Below, piece by piece: positions 1-11,085 of a stretch of DNA of 64,000 nt; the stretch's first letter is position 1; each line of letters starts with the position of its first letter. The DNA comes from Trichuris trichiura. Taxonomy: Eukaryota > Nematoda > Enoplea > Trichinellida > Trichuridae. The notes under the pieces are model-generated. The model did not search any database. It saw only the letters and a list, made by a program, of their open reading frames with translations, and was not told the origin of the DNA. A program made the position numbers and the translations under genes. The stretch is from contig JBAJFE010000027.1 in assembly GCA_037903355.1 (NCBI GenBank), positions 372,001 to 436,000 of the forward strand. Reading direction: 5' to 3'.

Positions 1-637
1 GGCGCACACGTCGGAGTCAGCCGTGTGTGTCTCGATACAGTCGTTTAGCTCCCTGAAGTCCATCACGGGTCGCACCTTGCTCTTGTTCCGCTGAACGACT
101 GCCATTAGAGGGACCAATCCTTTGGCCGCACCATACTTGCTTTCATCATATGGTACTAAGCAACCGTTTTGGATCCACGTCTCCAGTTCTTTTTCGTATG
201 GTGCTCTGACCCCATCAGCTAGATGGTATTCCTTTGCGGTGTTCCGCTCTGCACCTTCTGACCATTTACATACGGCTGTCCAAGAACGCGTATCTGCACT
301 ATACGACGCCGCGAAGTCACGCTCATCTAATTTGAGGCCCACATCAACGACTGGAGGTCCACATGGACAGCCTACATCAACGGCTGTGCAAGCCACGGAA
401 CTTCTTAGTCCAAGTTGAACGCGCCTCTGATTGCCCACGATCACTCTCCCCAGAGCGGTAATTCCGTTCATGCCGAGGATGTAATCAAAGCCTAGCGGCT
501 TCACGGGCGTCGCAATAATTCTTACCTCCATTGGAACCCCTTCGGTTGCTTGCAGACGCGTGGTGCTAGAGCCTTCGCACTGAAACTCTCTGCCATCAAC
601 TGCTATCAGGCTTGTAGACTCTTTCCTCCATCTTTTG
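1..637 (-). mobile_element. Gypsy-like LTR element, protease end and start of RT
   Basis: Read on the minus strand, this holds the second half of a retropepsin (YILGMNGITALG, about 430-490) followed by the first part of a reverse transcriptase (KSKVRPVMDFRELND, about 40-90; the RT start pattern VRPV-D-RELN). The element runs off the left edge of the window. Its upstream part (protease active site, zinc knuckle, gag) lies at 5173-6240, because a Copia element has been inserted between. The RT and protease would copy and process the element's own RNA and polyprotein. Assignment to the Ty3/gypsy group rests on domain order and RT motif only; other LTR groups are possible. Confidence 0.75.
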
Positions 638-818
638 TGTTAGGACAAGGCATGCCCATCACGAGAAGCCTACGACGAGAGGAGCCTGAGAATCGTTTTA
701 TCTTCTGCGTACAGTACCTAACCTGCTTTTAGTTAGTCGGTCATTCTAGTGTGTCTCTCAGTAGTGTTGCCTGTTCTTACAAGTAAAAGCTGTCCTACTC
801 GCTCCCAAAATCCCAACA
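638..818 (+). repeat. Copia 5' LTR
   Basis: 181 bp beginning TGTTAGGACA and ending ATCCCAACA. It is identical by eye to 4987-5167. Target duplication TTTTG lies immediately upstream. Confidence 0.93.
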
Positions 819-836
819 ATGGTTATGGGCCCAGCA
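819..836 (+). promoter_or_regulatory. Primer-binding site, half-tRNA type (initiator Met tRNA)
   Basis: GGTTATGGGCCCAGCA follows the LTR directly. Its complement, GCTGGGCCCATAACC, matches the anticodon stem-loop of eukaryotic initiator methionine tRNA rather than its 3' end. That is the half-tRNA priming mode known for Drosophila copia. The match is by recall of the tRNA sequence and was not searched. Confidence 0.8.
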
Positions 837-900
837 GCATCGCCTCCGCGCCAGTGAGGGTGACGTACAATTGTAAGTGACTTCAAACCAAACCGTCATT

Positions 901-3900
901 ATGGTAATGTCGGCGGCGAGTGTGCCCACTGGCACAGCAGCAATAGCGAAGTTGAACGGACTCAACTACGCTACGTGGAGCTTCCAGATGAAGCTCGTGC
1001 TAATGGAATGTGACCTCTGGACCACGGTGCAACCAGGGGAAAATCGCCCAGACGCACAGTCCGTTGAAAAGTTACAATTGTACGAACCCCGCCAAGGAAG
1101 AGCGCTAGCCAAAATTTGCCTAGCGATTGGTGACGAGCAGCAGCAGCATGTGCAGCATTTGTCTTCGCCTAAGGAAGTTTGGGAAGAACTTCAGAAGCTT
1201 AATGCACCGAAGGACAGTAAATTTCGAGTGATTCAATTGAGGCGTCGGCTGTACTGCAAAAAATTGGAAAGCCATACAAGCATGGACAGCTATTTGGCAA
1301 CTATGAATCATTTGGTCACGGAGCTCGTGAGATAAGATAAGCGACGATGACATTGCGATGACAATCCTTTGTGGACTGTCGGATGACTGGGACAACGTTG
1401 TGTCTGCTATCTGCAATCTCCCAGCGTCATAATTCTCTTGTGCGACAGTGAAGCAGAGACTGCTAGCTGAGTCACAGAGAAGAAGCAATTGTCCGAGCAA
1501 AAACGCGAACGCTTTAGCCGCCAGAGATCCGGCTGCGACACGGCCGGCTGCAAAAAGTTCCGGAAGAGCAGATGTAACTTGCTACAAATGCTCGAAGAAA
1601 GGACACTACGCTAGGGAATGCAAGAGCAAACAAGGCCACTGGAAACAAGAAAAACGTGTTGCTGAAGACAGAAAAAGTCGAATGTTTCATTCGAACCTGT
1701 TTGCGTCTTGTGGAGCAGCGTCAGCAGAATTGACAGGTGCCTGGATCATTGATTCAGGGGCAACTCATCACATGTCGCCAGAAGCGCAATACTTCTCAAA
1801 GTGGGAGAGGAACTGTTTCTCCAACACGCACGTTCGAATCGCTGATGGATCAGCGTTACCGATAGCCAATGTTGGCACAGTTGTGGCGAAAATAAGCAGG
1901 AACAAAGGTCTCCTCAATGAATTTACTGCCAAAAACACTATATTCGTGCCAGGTATCCACAGTGGAGTCCTGTCTGTCGCCCAAATGGTAGAAAATGACC
2001 GCAAGGTAATTTTCGACAAGAAAGGTTGTCACATCTATGATGCGGACAACAATCTTATGATTGAAGCCGAAAAGCGTGGGCGTCTGTTTGTCGTGAAGAC
2101 ATCGCCAAGCCGAAGCTACACGACTGTTGTTAGAAACTGTACTGCAGAGCGTCAGATGCTCGACCTGAATCTATGGCATCAGCGAATGATGCACGTAAGC
2201 AAGGACAGAATCCTGCGAATGGTCAGAAGTAAGTCCGTCATTGGCCTTAATTGCAGACCAGCTAGCCCAAAGAGCTGCGATGATTGCCTGAAGGGTAAGT
2301 CGTCGCGTCAACCATTCGAAAAAGTTCCCCAGCATCAATACAAAAGGGAAACCGTCCCTTTGGCTTTGGTCCATTGTGACCTTATGGGACCGTTCGATGA
2401 ACCAAGTTGGGGAAACGCAAAATATACGCTTTGTATCATTGACGATGCGACGCGGTACGTGAGTGTATTCTTCTTAAGCAGCAAAGCTTGCGTGCTGAAC
2501 AAGTTCAAATCGTGGAAAATATTAGCCGAACGGCAAACTGGAAGGAATCTGCTGAAAGTCCGGACCGACAATGGACTTGAATTCTGCTCCAGAAATTGGG
2601 AAGCTTTCTGTAGTGCGCATGGCATTATTCATCAGCGTACCATGGTCTATAGCCCGCAGCAAAACGGCGTTGCGGAGCGAATGAATCGCACGTTAATGGA
2701 CCTCGTCCGGAGCACGTTGTCTAGTACTAACCTTCCAAAGGGTGCGTGGGCTGAACTGACAAATACGGCAGCCTATATCAGAAACCGAGTGACACATCGC
2801 CACGATGAACTGAAAACTCCTTTCGAACTTTGGTTCAGACGAAAACCAAGTGTTCGTCACCTGAGAACGTGCGGATGTAAGGTGTTGACTCACATCCCGA
2901 AACCGCAAAGGAGTTCCAAACTGGAGCCGAGGGCACGCACTGGCACTTTGGTTGGATACGCCTTGAGAGGAAAGGGGTGGCGAATTTGGATGCACGACAC
3001 ACAAGAAGTCATTGAGTCCCGCGATTGCGTTTTCGAGGAAGACAGTATCGGCGAGAAAGCATGGGATCGCTCGCCCCCAGTTGTCGACGATACGTATTCA
3101 AAGGTCGCCTTTCCGGAGGAAGGACCAAATGCGAATAGTTATCCCCGAGTCTGCTTACCGAATGGACTAACAATCAAGGATAATGCTCAACCATGCACTG
3201 AGCCATATCGTGTTGAGGACCAAACGACAGGAGAGCCAAGTCAAGAAGTCACAAGGGAGAAACCCTCAAAGTGTCATGTCAGGATGGAACAAGCAAGGAG
3301 TCACCCGATGACGCTAAGGAGCCGAAAGAGAGCTCCCTCTCCAAGTGAAGAGCTCACTCCGGTGGACACACCATTTTGTAGTCCGTGTGCCACTGAGGAA
3401 GATGGGACATTGTCCTATCATGACGCTGTAAATGGACCCGAAGCAGCAAAATGGCTAAAAGCAATGGAAGAAGAAATGGAAAGCCTACGTAAGCACGAGG
3501 TGTGGTGAATGGAAGAGCTTCCAAACGGCGTAAAGCCAATCAAGTGCAGACGGGTCTTCCAAAGGAAAACGAATTCTTCAGGAGAAATTGTCCGTTACAA
3601 GGCACGCTTAGTTGCCAAAGGCTACTCACAGCGAGAAGGAGTAAATTACGAAGATGTATATTCTCCAGTATCAAGCTTTGAAGTCGTCAGATTGTTAATC
3701 GCCGTTGGAGTGAGCATGAAATGGAAAATTGACCAATTCGACGTCAAAAACGCATACCTACATGCAAAGCTGAATGAAACGATTTATATGGAACCGCCTG
3801 AAGGGTTTCTTCTACATGGAAAAGAAGGTATATACTGTCGACTCACGAAGAGTCTCTACGGATTGAAACAAAGTGGACGATTTTGGAATGAACATCTGGA

Positions 3901-4986
3901 TACGTGCTTGAAAGGGATAGGATTCCAACGAAACCAAATAGACCCGTGCGTATACACGCTCACGTTGGATGAAGGGCGTCTCGTATTGTGCGTTTACGTC
4001 GACGATATGTTGCTCATATCAGAAAACGACAAAGCCAGGGAAAGGGCAAAGCAGCTCTTAAACAGTAATTTTGAATGCAAGCACATGGGCAAGGTCTCGT
4101 ATTTGCTCGGCGTCAAATTTAGTCATGGTGATGACGGAAGCGTTACACTGTCACAGCAGGCATATATAGAACGCCTCTTACAGCGTTTTCACTTGCAAGA
4201 CGCAAAGGGTGCCGCAACACCAATGGAAGTGCGACCGTTCTTACTGGAAAAGGGGGAGACGGAAGATGTTAACGCAGACGTGCCTTACAAAGAGCTAATT
4301 GGCAGCCTACTTTAACTTGCCCAGAGAACCAGACCAGATATTTCCTTTGCTGTCGGAAAGCTGGCGCAGTATTGTAGCCATTTCACAACGCAACATTGGA
4401 ATTCAGCCAAGCGTATCCTGCGCTACTTGAAAGAGACTATGGAGATTGGTATAGTATACCGACCTTCATACGAGCCACTGACAGCCTATGCTGATGCCGA
4501 TTGGGCGTCCTGTAGCGAAACTAGGAAAAGTACTACAGGGTACGTCGTGCTCCTGTGTGGAACGCCTATAATTTGGAGAAGCACAAAGCAAACAGTTGCG
4601 GCGCTAAGCACTATGGAAGCAGAGTACGTGGCAGTCAGCGAATGCTCAAGAGAAGTAACTTGGGTTAGAGGATTCCTTGAATCTGTCGGACGAAATCTCA
4701 AGCTGGTGCTTGGACCAACAAAATTGATGTGTGACAATCAGACTGCGATTGCACATGCGAAAAATTCAATGGACAAGAACCGCACTAAACACATTTCAAT
4801 GAGGTACCACTTCATACGAGAAAAGATCGAAAACGGCACCATTGAACTGATATACATTCCTAGTGATAGGAACCTAGCGGACATTCTGACGAAGCCGTTA
4901 AATGGAGTTCGGCAAAAAATGCTCCGAGACAGGCTTCTCACAGTTAGCGAAGTGAGCGCATGTGAGGCATCACTTCGAGGGGAGAT
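901..4986 (+). pseudogene. Copia gag-pol, one frameshift and three stops
   Basis: Gag begins at ATG 901 and shows the copia-type capsid pattern (LNGLNYATWSFQMKLVL). The CCHC knuckle CYKCSKKGHYARECKSK is near 1580, the protease site IDSGATHHMS near 1750, the GAG-pre-integrase motif LWHQRMMHVS near 2170, and the zinc site CDDCLKGK near 2277. The D,D-35-E integrase core, RT motif YVDDMLL (about 3998) and RNase H motif ADADWAS (about 4490) follow. Lesions are a frame change near 1328-1340, TAA at 1430-1432, TGA at 3506-3508 and TAA at 4313-4315. Apart from the frameshift, all pol segments stay in one frame, so the stops are point changes. The copy cannot make a full polyprotein. Confidence 0.92.
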
Positions 4987-5167
4987 TGTTAGGACAAGGC
5001 ATGCCCATCACGAGAAGCCTACGACGAGAGGAGCCTGAGAATCGTTTTATCTTCTGCGTACAGTACCTAACCTGCTTTTAGTTAGTCGGTCATTCTAGTG
5101 TGTCTCTCAGTAGTGTTGCCTGTTCTTACAAGTAAAAGCTGTCCTACTCGCTCCCAAAATCCCAACA
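4987..5167 (+). repeat. Copia 3' LTR
   Basis: 181-bp copy of the left LTR with no difference seen by eye. It is preceded by a purine-rich tract (CGAGGGGAGAT) and followed by target duplication TTTTG. Confidence 0.93.
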
Positions 5168-5172
5168 TTTTG

Positions 5173-5986
5173 CAGCATGCGACGTGGGCGACGCACTTCG
5201 AACAGCCCGTATCCACTAGTACCTCTCGTTGAACGCCGTCCACGTATAGCTGAACGGTGGGTAGCGCCTAGATCAGTGAGCAAAGGGGAAGGAGGCTGGC
5301 GCTGATGCCTGCTCCCCGTCTTCGTTTCACTGGTGGGGAGAAACAGCGGTTCCAAACCGTCTGCGTCCATGATTCCGTGGCGGACGTCGGGGACTTTGTC
5401 CCACATTCTGCTGGCCGGCGGCAGGAACCCGTCGCTGAGCCTGGCAATCCCTGGCGAAGTGGTTCAGCTCGCCGCAGGCGTAGCAGCGCAATGTTGAAGT
5501 GCCGGTTTGCAGCTTTGCTTCTGAATCTCCAGCGGTCAGGCAAGCGTGGGTCATTCCGGAGGGACGACCGTCCGTGATGATTGCTCTAGTACGCGTCAAG
5601 ATCTGATTCAGACTGAGGTCTTCCATGCGTGCACCAGCTCTCTCAAGGGCTGGCGGACATTGTCCGGCAGTCCAGAGATGAATGCACACGTGACTGCTTT
5701 CTCTGGTATACCACCAAAAAGTGACGCCAGTCTACGCAGGTCAGCCAGGAAAACGTCGGGAAGTTCATTAGCATGAAGACTCCTCTCTTTGAATTGTTCA
5801 TAGGCGATGAAAGGGTCCACTGCAAAGGCGGCCAGAAGGCATGCCTTCAACTTTTCAACGCTTTGTCTCTCTCCATCACTCAGCTGCAAGTAAACGGCTA
5901 GCGCGCCACCGGTGAGACGAAGGGGAATGACGCTGGCAACATCTTCGACTTTCTGTAGCTTGCAGATCAGTTCCACAGATTGTAAC
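5173..5986 (-). mobile_element. Gypsy-like element: gag C-part, zinc knuckle, protease start
   Basis: On the minus strand, gag-like sequence (5976 to about 5610: KLQKVEDVASVIPL, GLPDNVRQPLREL) is followed by a CCHC knuckle (CYACGELNHFARDC, near 5480). A retropepsin active site LVDTGCS (5202-5216) lies just before the Copia insertion. The protease continues at 637 and below, so the Copia element splits it. Gag and the knuckle are in different frames, with a frameshift near 5610-5640, so this copy is also dead. The gag frame is further interrupted by a solo LTR at 5987-6129. Confidence 0.85.
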
Positions 5987-6129
5987 TGTTATGCATTGGA
6001 CGAATGATAACTATTGTTGGTTGTACTTGAGAATGTTATTTAGCTACGGTTAGCCAACTTGCCGTTTCCTCTTGCGTGCTTGAACGATTAAAAGAGAGGT
6101 AGGAGCCTGTACGTGTCGAGTACTCAACA
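5987..6129. repeat. Solo LTR inserted in gag (TSD GTAAC)
   Basis: 143 bp from TGTTATGC to CTCAACA, flanked by GTAAC at 5982-5986 and 6130-6134. Reading across the gap with one GTAAC restores an open minus-strand gag frame (FDGSQGQSVAEWLQSVEL around the junction), which confirms the insertion. It shares no obvious sequence with the Copia LTR at 638. Confidence 0.85.
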
Positions 6130-6400
6130 GTAACCATTCAGCGACTGATTGCCCCTGAGAGCCATCGAACTGAGGGATGAGCTTCAGATCAACAAATCCA
6201 CCTGTTCCGTGTGAACCCCTGACGCCTCGATAGCTTGTAGCAACGCTCTGATTCGCAACGATTTACTCGACAACGATATCGCAATGACAACGGTCGACAA
6301 CCTGGTCGGTACCACGAACTGTGCACACTGCCCACGTTGGCTTGTCATTGCTCTTATATACTCTTAAGGTCAACGCGGGGCTGATCATAACAACAACAGG
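6130..6400 (-). mobile_element. Gypsy-like element: gag N-part and leader/LTR promoter
   Basis: Minus-strand gag frame continues here (about 6240 to 6135), with no clear ATG seen. Further upstream on the minus strand a TATA box (GAGTATATAAG, plus 6353-6363) suggests the LTR promoter. The exact LTR borders and primer-binding site could not be fixed. Confidence 0.5.
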
Positions 6401-6477
6401 TGGCACCCAGCCTTAGAAGGGAAAACATCTGGTCACACGATAACAACAGCTGCGGAATCTTGCCCGCCGGCCTTTAC

Positions 6478-6734
6478 TTACCCGATGTCGGACTTGTTAT
6501 TCGGCACAAAAACCCATAGCCCCGTTAAGAAACATCCTACTTTCAAGATCACGGAGCATAGAGAAAGGAACTCGCCATCAGCGTAGCGTGGCGCTTCTAA
6601 TTCAATAGAACCCTGCTGCGTCCAAGCTAAGTCACTGACAATTCGCAGACGCTCGCTGGATACTGAATGAGACTGCGCAATTCCTCCATTTGGCGACGAC
6701 TTCACGACGACGAAGTTTCGACTAATTCCATATG
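6478..6734 (-). CDS. Possible internal exon of an unknown membrane protein
   Basis: An open minus-strand stretch of about 85 codons has an acceptor-like CCTTAG before it and a strong donor GTAAGTAAAGG after it. It ends in a hydrophobic run (FLSLCSVILKVGCFLTGLWV) that could cross a membrane. There is no start codon in the stretch, so it would be an internal exon. Partner exons were not found; the gypsy-like element lies where the next intron would be. Family not recognised. Confidence 0.25.
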
Positions 6735-7519
6735 ACTAAGGAACCTTTTTGACCTACCTTCATTCACTCAGCAAAGAAGCGAGAGGCGCAGTTACAGGTC
6801 GTCTGAAATTTTTAGATCGCGTGACTGAAAAGCATTGCCTACGTGTCAGAAATTAGATTTGGATTCGTTACTGTCTTTTCCATATGGCACAGACCGGTAC
6901 AAACATCGAACTTTTAAATTGAAGAGTTTTAAAATGCAGATTAAAAGTTCGTTGTTAGCGTCGGTTTCCACCAAATGGAAAAGACAACAGCAAATTCATT
7001 GTTGAAATCTTCGGTAAACTGCGTGTCACAGGTACTCTAATAAACGCGAAAGAACTTCAAGCGAGAAAGCGGAAGAGCAGAACCACGCAAGAACGGGGGG
7101 GGGGGCTGAGGAGTTGCGCGTCTCGAAAGGGGACCCCGGCGCAGAAAAGGTTGGAAATCACTGGCTTAAAGCAATCACCCATCCACAGCAAGGGAAGATA
7201 GCGAATGACAGCTAGGGTAGAAACAAGAGGACCTTTCGCCACCATATAGGGTGAAGTAAACCTACGGCCGGTCACCGTGTACCGGACTCGGCACTCGAAG
7301 GAGAAACCTAAGGCAACGTGAACGCCCGGCAAAGTGAACCCTACGACAACGTGATCGCAGGCGGAGTGAACGCTACGGCAAGGTAAAAAATATGGCACAA
7401 TAATCGACGGCAAAATAGAACTCACCCATTTCCACAAACTCAACTGGCAAACAATATTTCCAGATGACAGCATCAAAACTTCGATGAGTAGTGCGTTTGA
7501 GTTGCAGTAGCTTTTTAAC
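6735..7519. other. Non-coding stretch with a hAT-like end
   Basis: No convincing gene. Around 7095-7165 a G/C-rich stretch ends in GGAAATCACTG followed by GCTTAAAG, which resembles one end of the hAT elements found elsewhere in the window (right end ...ATCACTG plus NNNTANNN). The opposite end was not found. Confidence 0.4.
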
Positions 7520-7877
7520 ATGACACCGTGTTGTGTAAACTACTTACTGATCATTACTTTTAGTCTGTGTTTCTCGTACGTAGTTGGTGGATTTGGTTTC
7601 TGCTCTTCTTGTTACAAAGATTTTGTGCACCAAAAGGTAAGTATAAGCTAACTGTTGTTCCAATTGCTTTCCTGCTGTCAGTTTTATTTGTTTCACTGTT
7701 GTTCAGGTCAGGTGCAACGATTTTCATAAACTTGACGCTTTGAATTCTTTTATTGAATTGTTTTCAACTAAGCTCCGAATGACAGCAGAGATTTTGCTGG
7801 CATTGTTTTTTAAAACCCATTTGAAGCGGATACGTTGTGCATCAATTTTTAAGATTTTAGCCAACTATCCGTACTAA
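7520..7877 (+). CDS. Candidate small secreted protein, two exons
   Basis: Exon 1 (7520-7636, 39 codons) begins with ATG and a signal-like hydrophobic segment (NYLLIITFSLCFSYVV), then a Cys pair (FCSSCY). It ends at AAG followed by GTAAGTATAAG. Exon 2 (7707-7877) follows the acceptor TCACTGTTGTTCAG and stays open in phase for 56 codons to TAA, giving 95 aa. Both splice sites are good and the intron is 70 bp, in the range of the neighbouring real genes. No family is recognised and no homology was tested, so a chance reading is possible. Confidence 0.4.
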
Positions 7878-8090
7878 TTCAGCATATTCAGTTTTGAATA
7901 CCTGTTGTTTTGCAATGGTTCGCATAAATTCTTTTCTTCTTTTGAAAAGGTTTCGTGGTTCTCGTTAAGTTTTCAGCTATTATAACGGGTAACAGCGGTA
8001 TCAAACTAAAAGGGAAATAAGACTTGGAGAACGAAAGTTCTGAATGTCGTGCGGCAGTAGTTCTCTTTCGAACGTGACCTATGTACAGAG

Positions 8091-8395
8091 CATAGTTTCT
8101 CAACTTTTTTTACCCCAGGGCTCCCCCCATAATTCACAACCGCTGAAGTCGGGTCCTGGTCGACCCGAAAGCTCCGGAGTTTACACGCATTAAACGGGAA
8201 CTATTCCGTAATAAAGCTTTTGCATTATAAAAACATACGGTCCCGTACGAAGAAACCACGTTTTCAGGGCTCCCCTAGGTTTTGTCAGGGCCCACCGTTG
8301 ATTGGGACAATGTCCTGCCGCATTAGCCTCCAGGCCCCCCTAAAATCTCCCAGGGTTCCCCAGGGGGGCCGCAGGGCCCACGTTGAGAAACACTG
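8091..8395. mobile_element. Short hAT-type element with a nested PLE end
   Basis: Ends read CATAGTTTCTCAAC... and ...GTTGAGAAACACTG. The flanks are GTACAGAG (8083-8090) and GTATAGAG (8396-8403), an 8-bp duplication with one difference. A PLE terminal repeat (about 8127-8266) with a hammerhead-like motif is inserted inside; the element sequence CAGGGCTCCCC is repeated on both sides of that insert. Confidence 0.7.
8138..8178 (+). ncRNA. Hammerhead-ribozyme-like motif (copy 1)
   Basis: CCGCTGAAGT, stem GGGTC/GACCC and GAAAGCTCCGG are visible. The last base of the CUGANGA box is T instead of A, so this copy is probably inactive. Confidence 0.6.
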
Positions 8396-8464
8396 GTATA
8401 GAGGATCAGTGTTTGTAAGAACATGTCGCGTGGTAAAGGTACAACCGTTGTCATTTCTCGTCGG

Positions 8465-8540
8465 TAAGTGAAAGTAACAGTTTCTGTACAAATGTTCTTA
8501 ATTTAAAAAATAGGCACTATAAATGCTTCCCATTGTTTAG
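8465..8540 (+). other. Possible 5'-UTR intron of eIF3b
   Basis: GTAAGTGAAAG at 8465 and ...CCATTGTTTAG ending at 8540 make a good 76-bp intron just before the eIF3b start. Joining it does not extend the eIF3b frame, so it would lie in the leader. Confidence 0.4.
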
Positions 8541-8564
8541 CCACCTAGCCCTTCCTGAGTGGTC

Positions 8565-10729
8565 ATGGTTTCCGGAGAACGCTCTGACAAGGTTGCAAAG
8601 GATAGAGCAAAAGCAATGGGTGCAGTGGACGAGGAAGAACCCGACTTCAGCGACCCAGAAGACTACGTAGATAACGTTACTGACGAAGAACTTCTTGGTA
8701 ACCTATTGTCTGACCGACCAACCGAAGAAGACATTGGCCAGTCAATTGTCATCGTTGATGGTGTACCAAAAGTTGGTCCTGATCGCCTGGGCAAGTTGAA
8801 AACAATAATGAGCAAAATATTCTCAAAATTTGGCCAAGTGCTGAACGAGTACTATCCGCTTGAGAATGATGCCACGAAGGGGTACGCATTTGTTGCCTAC
8901 GCGTCCAAGGCCAATGCAGAAGAAGCAGCTTCAGTTTTGAATGGATATAAGCTGGATAAGAGCCACACATTTACAGTAAACTTGTTTTGCGATTTGGAAA
9001 AGTATCGCAATGCGAATGAAGATTGGTCTCCACCTGAACTTCGGCCCTACAAGGATCATGGCAATCTTCTTGCCTGGCTTCTAAACGATGAATGCTATGA
9101 TCAATTTGTCATTCAGGCTGGTTGCAATCCATTTACTATAGGTGCTTACTGGAATAGTTTGCCCGAACCATCACTGATATGCGAGAAGAAAAATTGGTCA
9201 GAGGCAGCAATTCAGTGGTCACCACAAGGTACCTACTTGGCTACTGTGCATGCTAAAGGCATCGCATTTTGGGGCGGTATGAAGTTTGACCAAATAGTTC
9301 GTTTTGGCCATCCATTGGTTGGGTTATTTGACATTATTTCGTGTGAACAATATCTGGTCACTTTCAATGAACCAAAGGGTCAAGACAAGGACGTTGCAGA
9401 TTGCCTGAAAATCTGGGATACTCGCACTGGCGACTTAAAGCGTGTCTTTCCGTTCATGTCTAACGTATGCAAGTTTTGGCCGTACCTTAAGTGGAACCAT
9501 GATGGAAAGTATTTTGCTTTCATCCGCGATGATACATTGAGCATTTTTGAAACACCATCTTTCACTTTGGTTGACAAAAAGAGCATGGCCATTGAAGGCA
9601 TTCGTGACTTTCAGTGGTCACCTACAGAAAATTATATTGCTTATTGGGTGGCAGAGCGCGATCAAGCACCCGGTCGGGTAGCTTTGATGAAGGTACCGGA
9701 GAAAACAGACCTTCGCAGTAAGAACATGTTTAACATGGCAGAAGCAGTTATTCACTGGCAAAAATCCGGTGACAATCTTTGCTTCAAGGTAAAGCTAATA
9801 CTCCATATTTTGCCCACCTGTTCGTTTCAACGGTTCGTTTCAAGGTGGATCGTTATGGAAAGAAGAAAGAGGAAAAGTACGGGGAGTTTAAGTACACAAA
9901 TATATCGCACCATTTAGAAATCTTCCATGTTCGTGCGAAAGAAATACCAGTATCAACGCTTGAAATCAAGGATACGGTACAGGCGATTTCCTGGGAGCCT
10001 TTGGGAACCAAATTCGCCACCATACAAGGTGATCTAAAGTGTTTCATCCACTTCTATTCGGTTCGGTCCGATCCTACCGTTGTAACTATGATAAAAGTAC
10101 TCGAACAAAAGCAGCAAGTGAATTCTATCTTTTGGGCTCCAACTGGTCATCACGTTCTCTTCGCTGGTCTACGAACCCCACTGAGCGGGACTTTGGTTTT
10201 TGTCGATACGAGCGGGTCAGACGTGGTAGTATGCAACCAACAGGAACATACCGGAGTGACGGACATCGAATGGGATCCGTCGGGTCGCTACGTGGTTACC
10301 AGCGTTAGCATATGGTCGTCGACCCGGTCGGCTGATTGCGGTTATATGATATGGAACTTTCAAGGTCGCCTTTTGCAGAGGAAACCGGTGGTAGAATTTT
10401 GTCGTTTTTCGTGGCGACCCAGGCCAAGGTCATTACTATCGGATGCGGAGATGAAGAAAGTGAAACGCAATTTGAAAAAATATACGGAAATGTTCGAAGA
10501 GCGCGATCGTCTCAACTTGCTGAAGGCGTCCGAAGAGGTGGTACGACGTCGTCGTGAAATGTTCGAAGAGTTTCAGGAACTGCGCGAACAACGGCATCGT
10601 GAATGGTTGGCAGAACGGGACGTCCGAATACGACTTCGCGGAAAAGACGTTGACGACGATGCTCTTGATTCGGATTCGTACGAAATCGAAACGGAAACGT
10701 TGTTGTCCGAACAGACTTTTCAAGACTGA
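8565..10729 (+). CDS. eif-3.B: Eukaryotic translation initiation factor 3 subunit B
   Basis: Exons 8565-9788 and 9845-10729 join in phase 0 across a 56-bp GT-AG intron, giving 702 aa (nematode eIF3b is about 725). The acidic N-terminus is followed by an RRM (about residues 60-145; IVIVDGVPKV, KGYAFVAYAS). A long WD40-like beta-propeller (about 160-600; QWSPQGTYLATVH, IQWSPTENYI-type blades) comes next, and then a charged helical tail (RREMFEEFQELREQRHREW). eIF3b is a scaffold of the eIF3 complex on the 40S ribosome in the cytoplasm. Start: ATG 8565 is the first in-frame ATG. A further in-frame reading past 9788 to 9917 is intron read-through. Identification is from domain order and recalled family sequence. 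Confidence 0.96.
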
Positions 10730-11079
10730 TCCTTTTGCTTCCCACTGCAAAATTTTGTACTTTCAATTATGCGAAGCCATTTAATTTGCATTTGCAAGTT
10801 GTTCCGTAGAACTGCATTTACTGCGTAAGGTTGCGCGTTGCTTGCGCGCAGCAATACTGGAAGGTAGGCACACTTATCTTGTTTGTATTTAAATTTTGCT
10901 TGTTCTCTCTTTCTGAATGCATAACCCTATTTGGATGAACTTCACCAGAAGAAAGATGCTGTTTCCATAGGGAGCAACAAATGTAATCATCAGTGATATG
11001 TCGACTTTTGATTAAGCAGTTTGCATTAGGAAGTGAGCAGTTATTGCGTTTAAAGTTTAACACCATTATGATGCGGTGA

Positions 11080-11085
11080 AATAAA
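11080..11085 (+). terminator. Candidate poly(A) signal of eIF3b
   Basis: AATAAA about 350 bp after the eIF3b stop codon, before the first repeat. Confidence 0.4.

Larger units (their letters stand above)
638..5167 (+). mobile_element. Complete Copia LTR retrotransposon, nested
   Basis: Both LTRs (638-818 and 4987-5167, 181 bp, TG...CA) read as identical, and the insertion is flanked by the 5-bp duplication TTTTG (633-637 and 5168-5172). A primer-binding site follows the left LTR and a purine tract (about 4976-4986) precedes the right one. Internal order is gag, CCHC knuckle, protease, integrase, RT, RNase H, which is the Copia order. The coding frame is broken in four places (see the CDS entry). 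It sits in the protease region of a minus-strand gypsy-like element, so it is the younger of the two. Confidence 0.95.

Noticed and set aside
5107..5776. Several open frames on both strands in 5.1-5.8 kb
   Set aside because: Only the two minus-strand frames with gag and CCHC motifs are supported; the rest are shadows in GC-rich sequence.
7057..7521. 154-aa minus-strand open frame
   Set aside because: No start context, composition typical of chance reading, and it overlaps the candidate secreted gene's start and a hAT-like end.
9789..9917. eIF3b continuing to the stop at 9917
   Set aside because: The conserved frame resumes at 9845 after a GT-AG intron; the extension is read-through of the intron.
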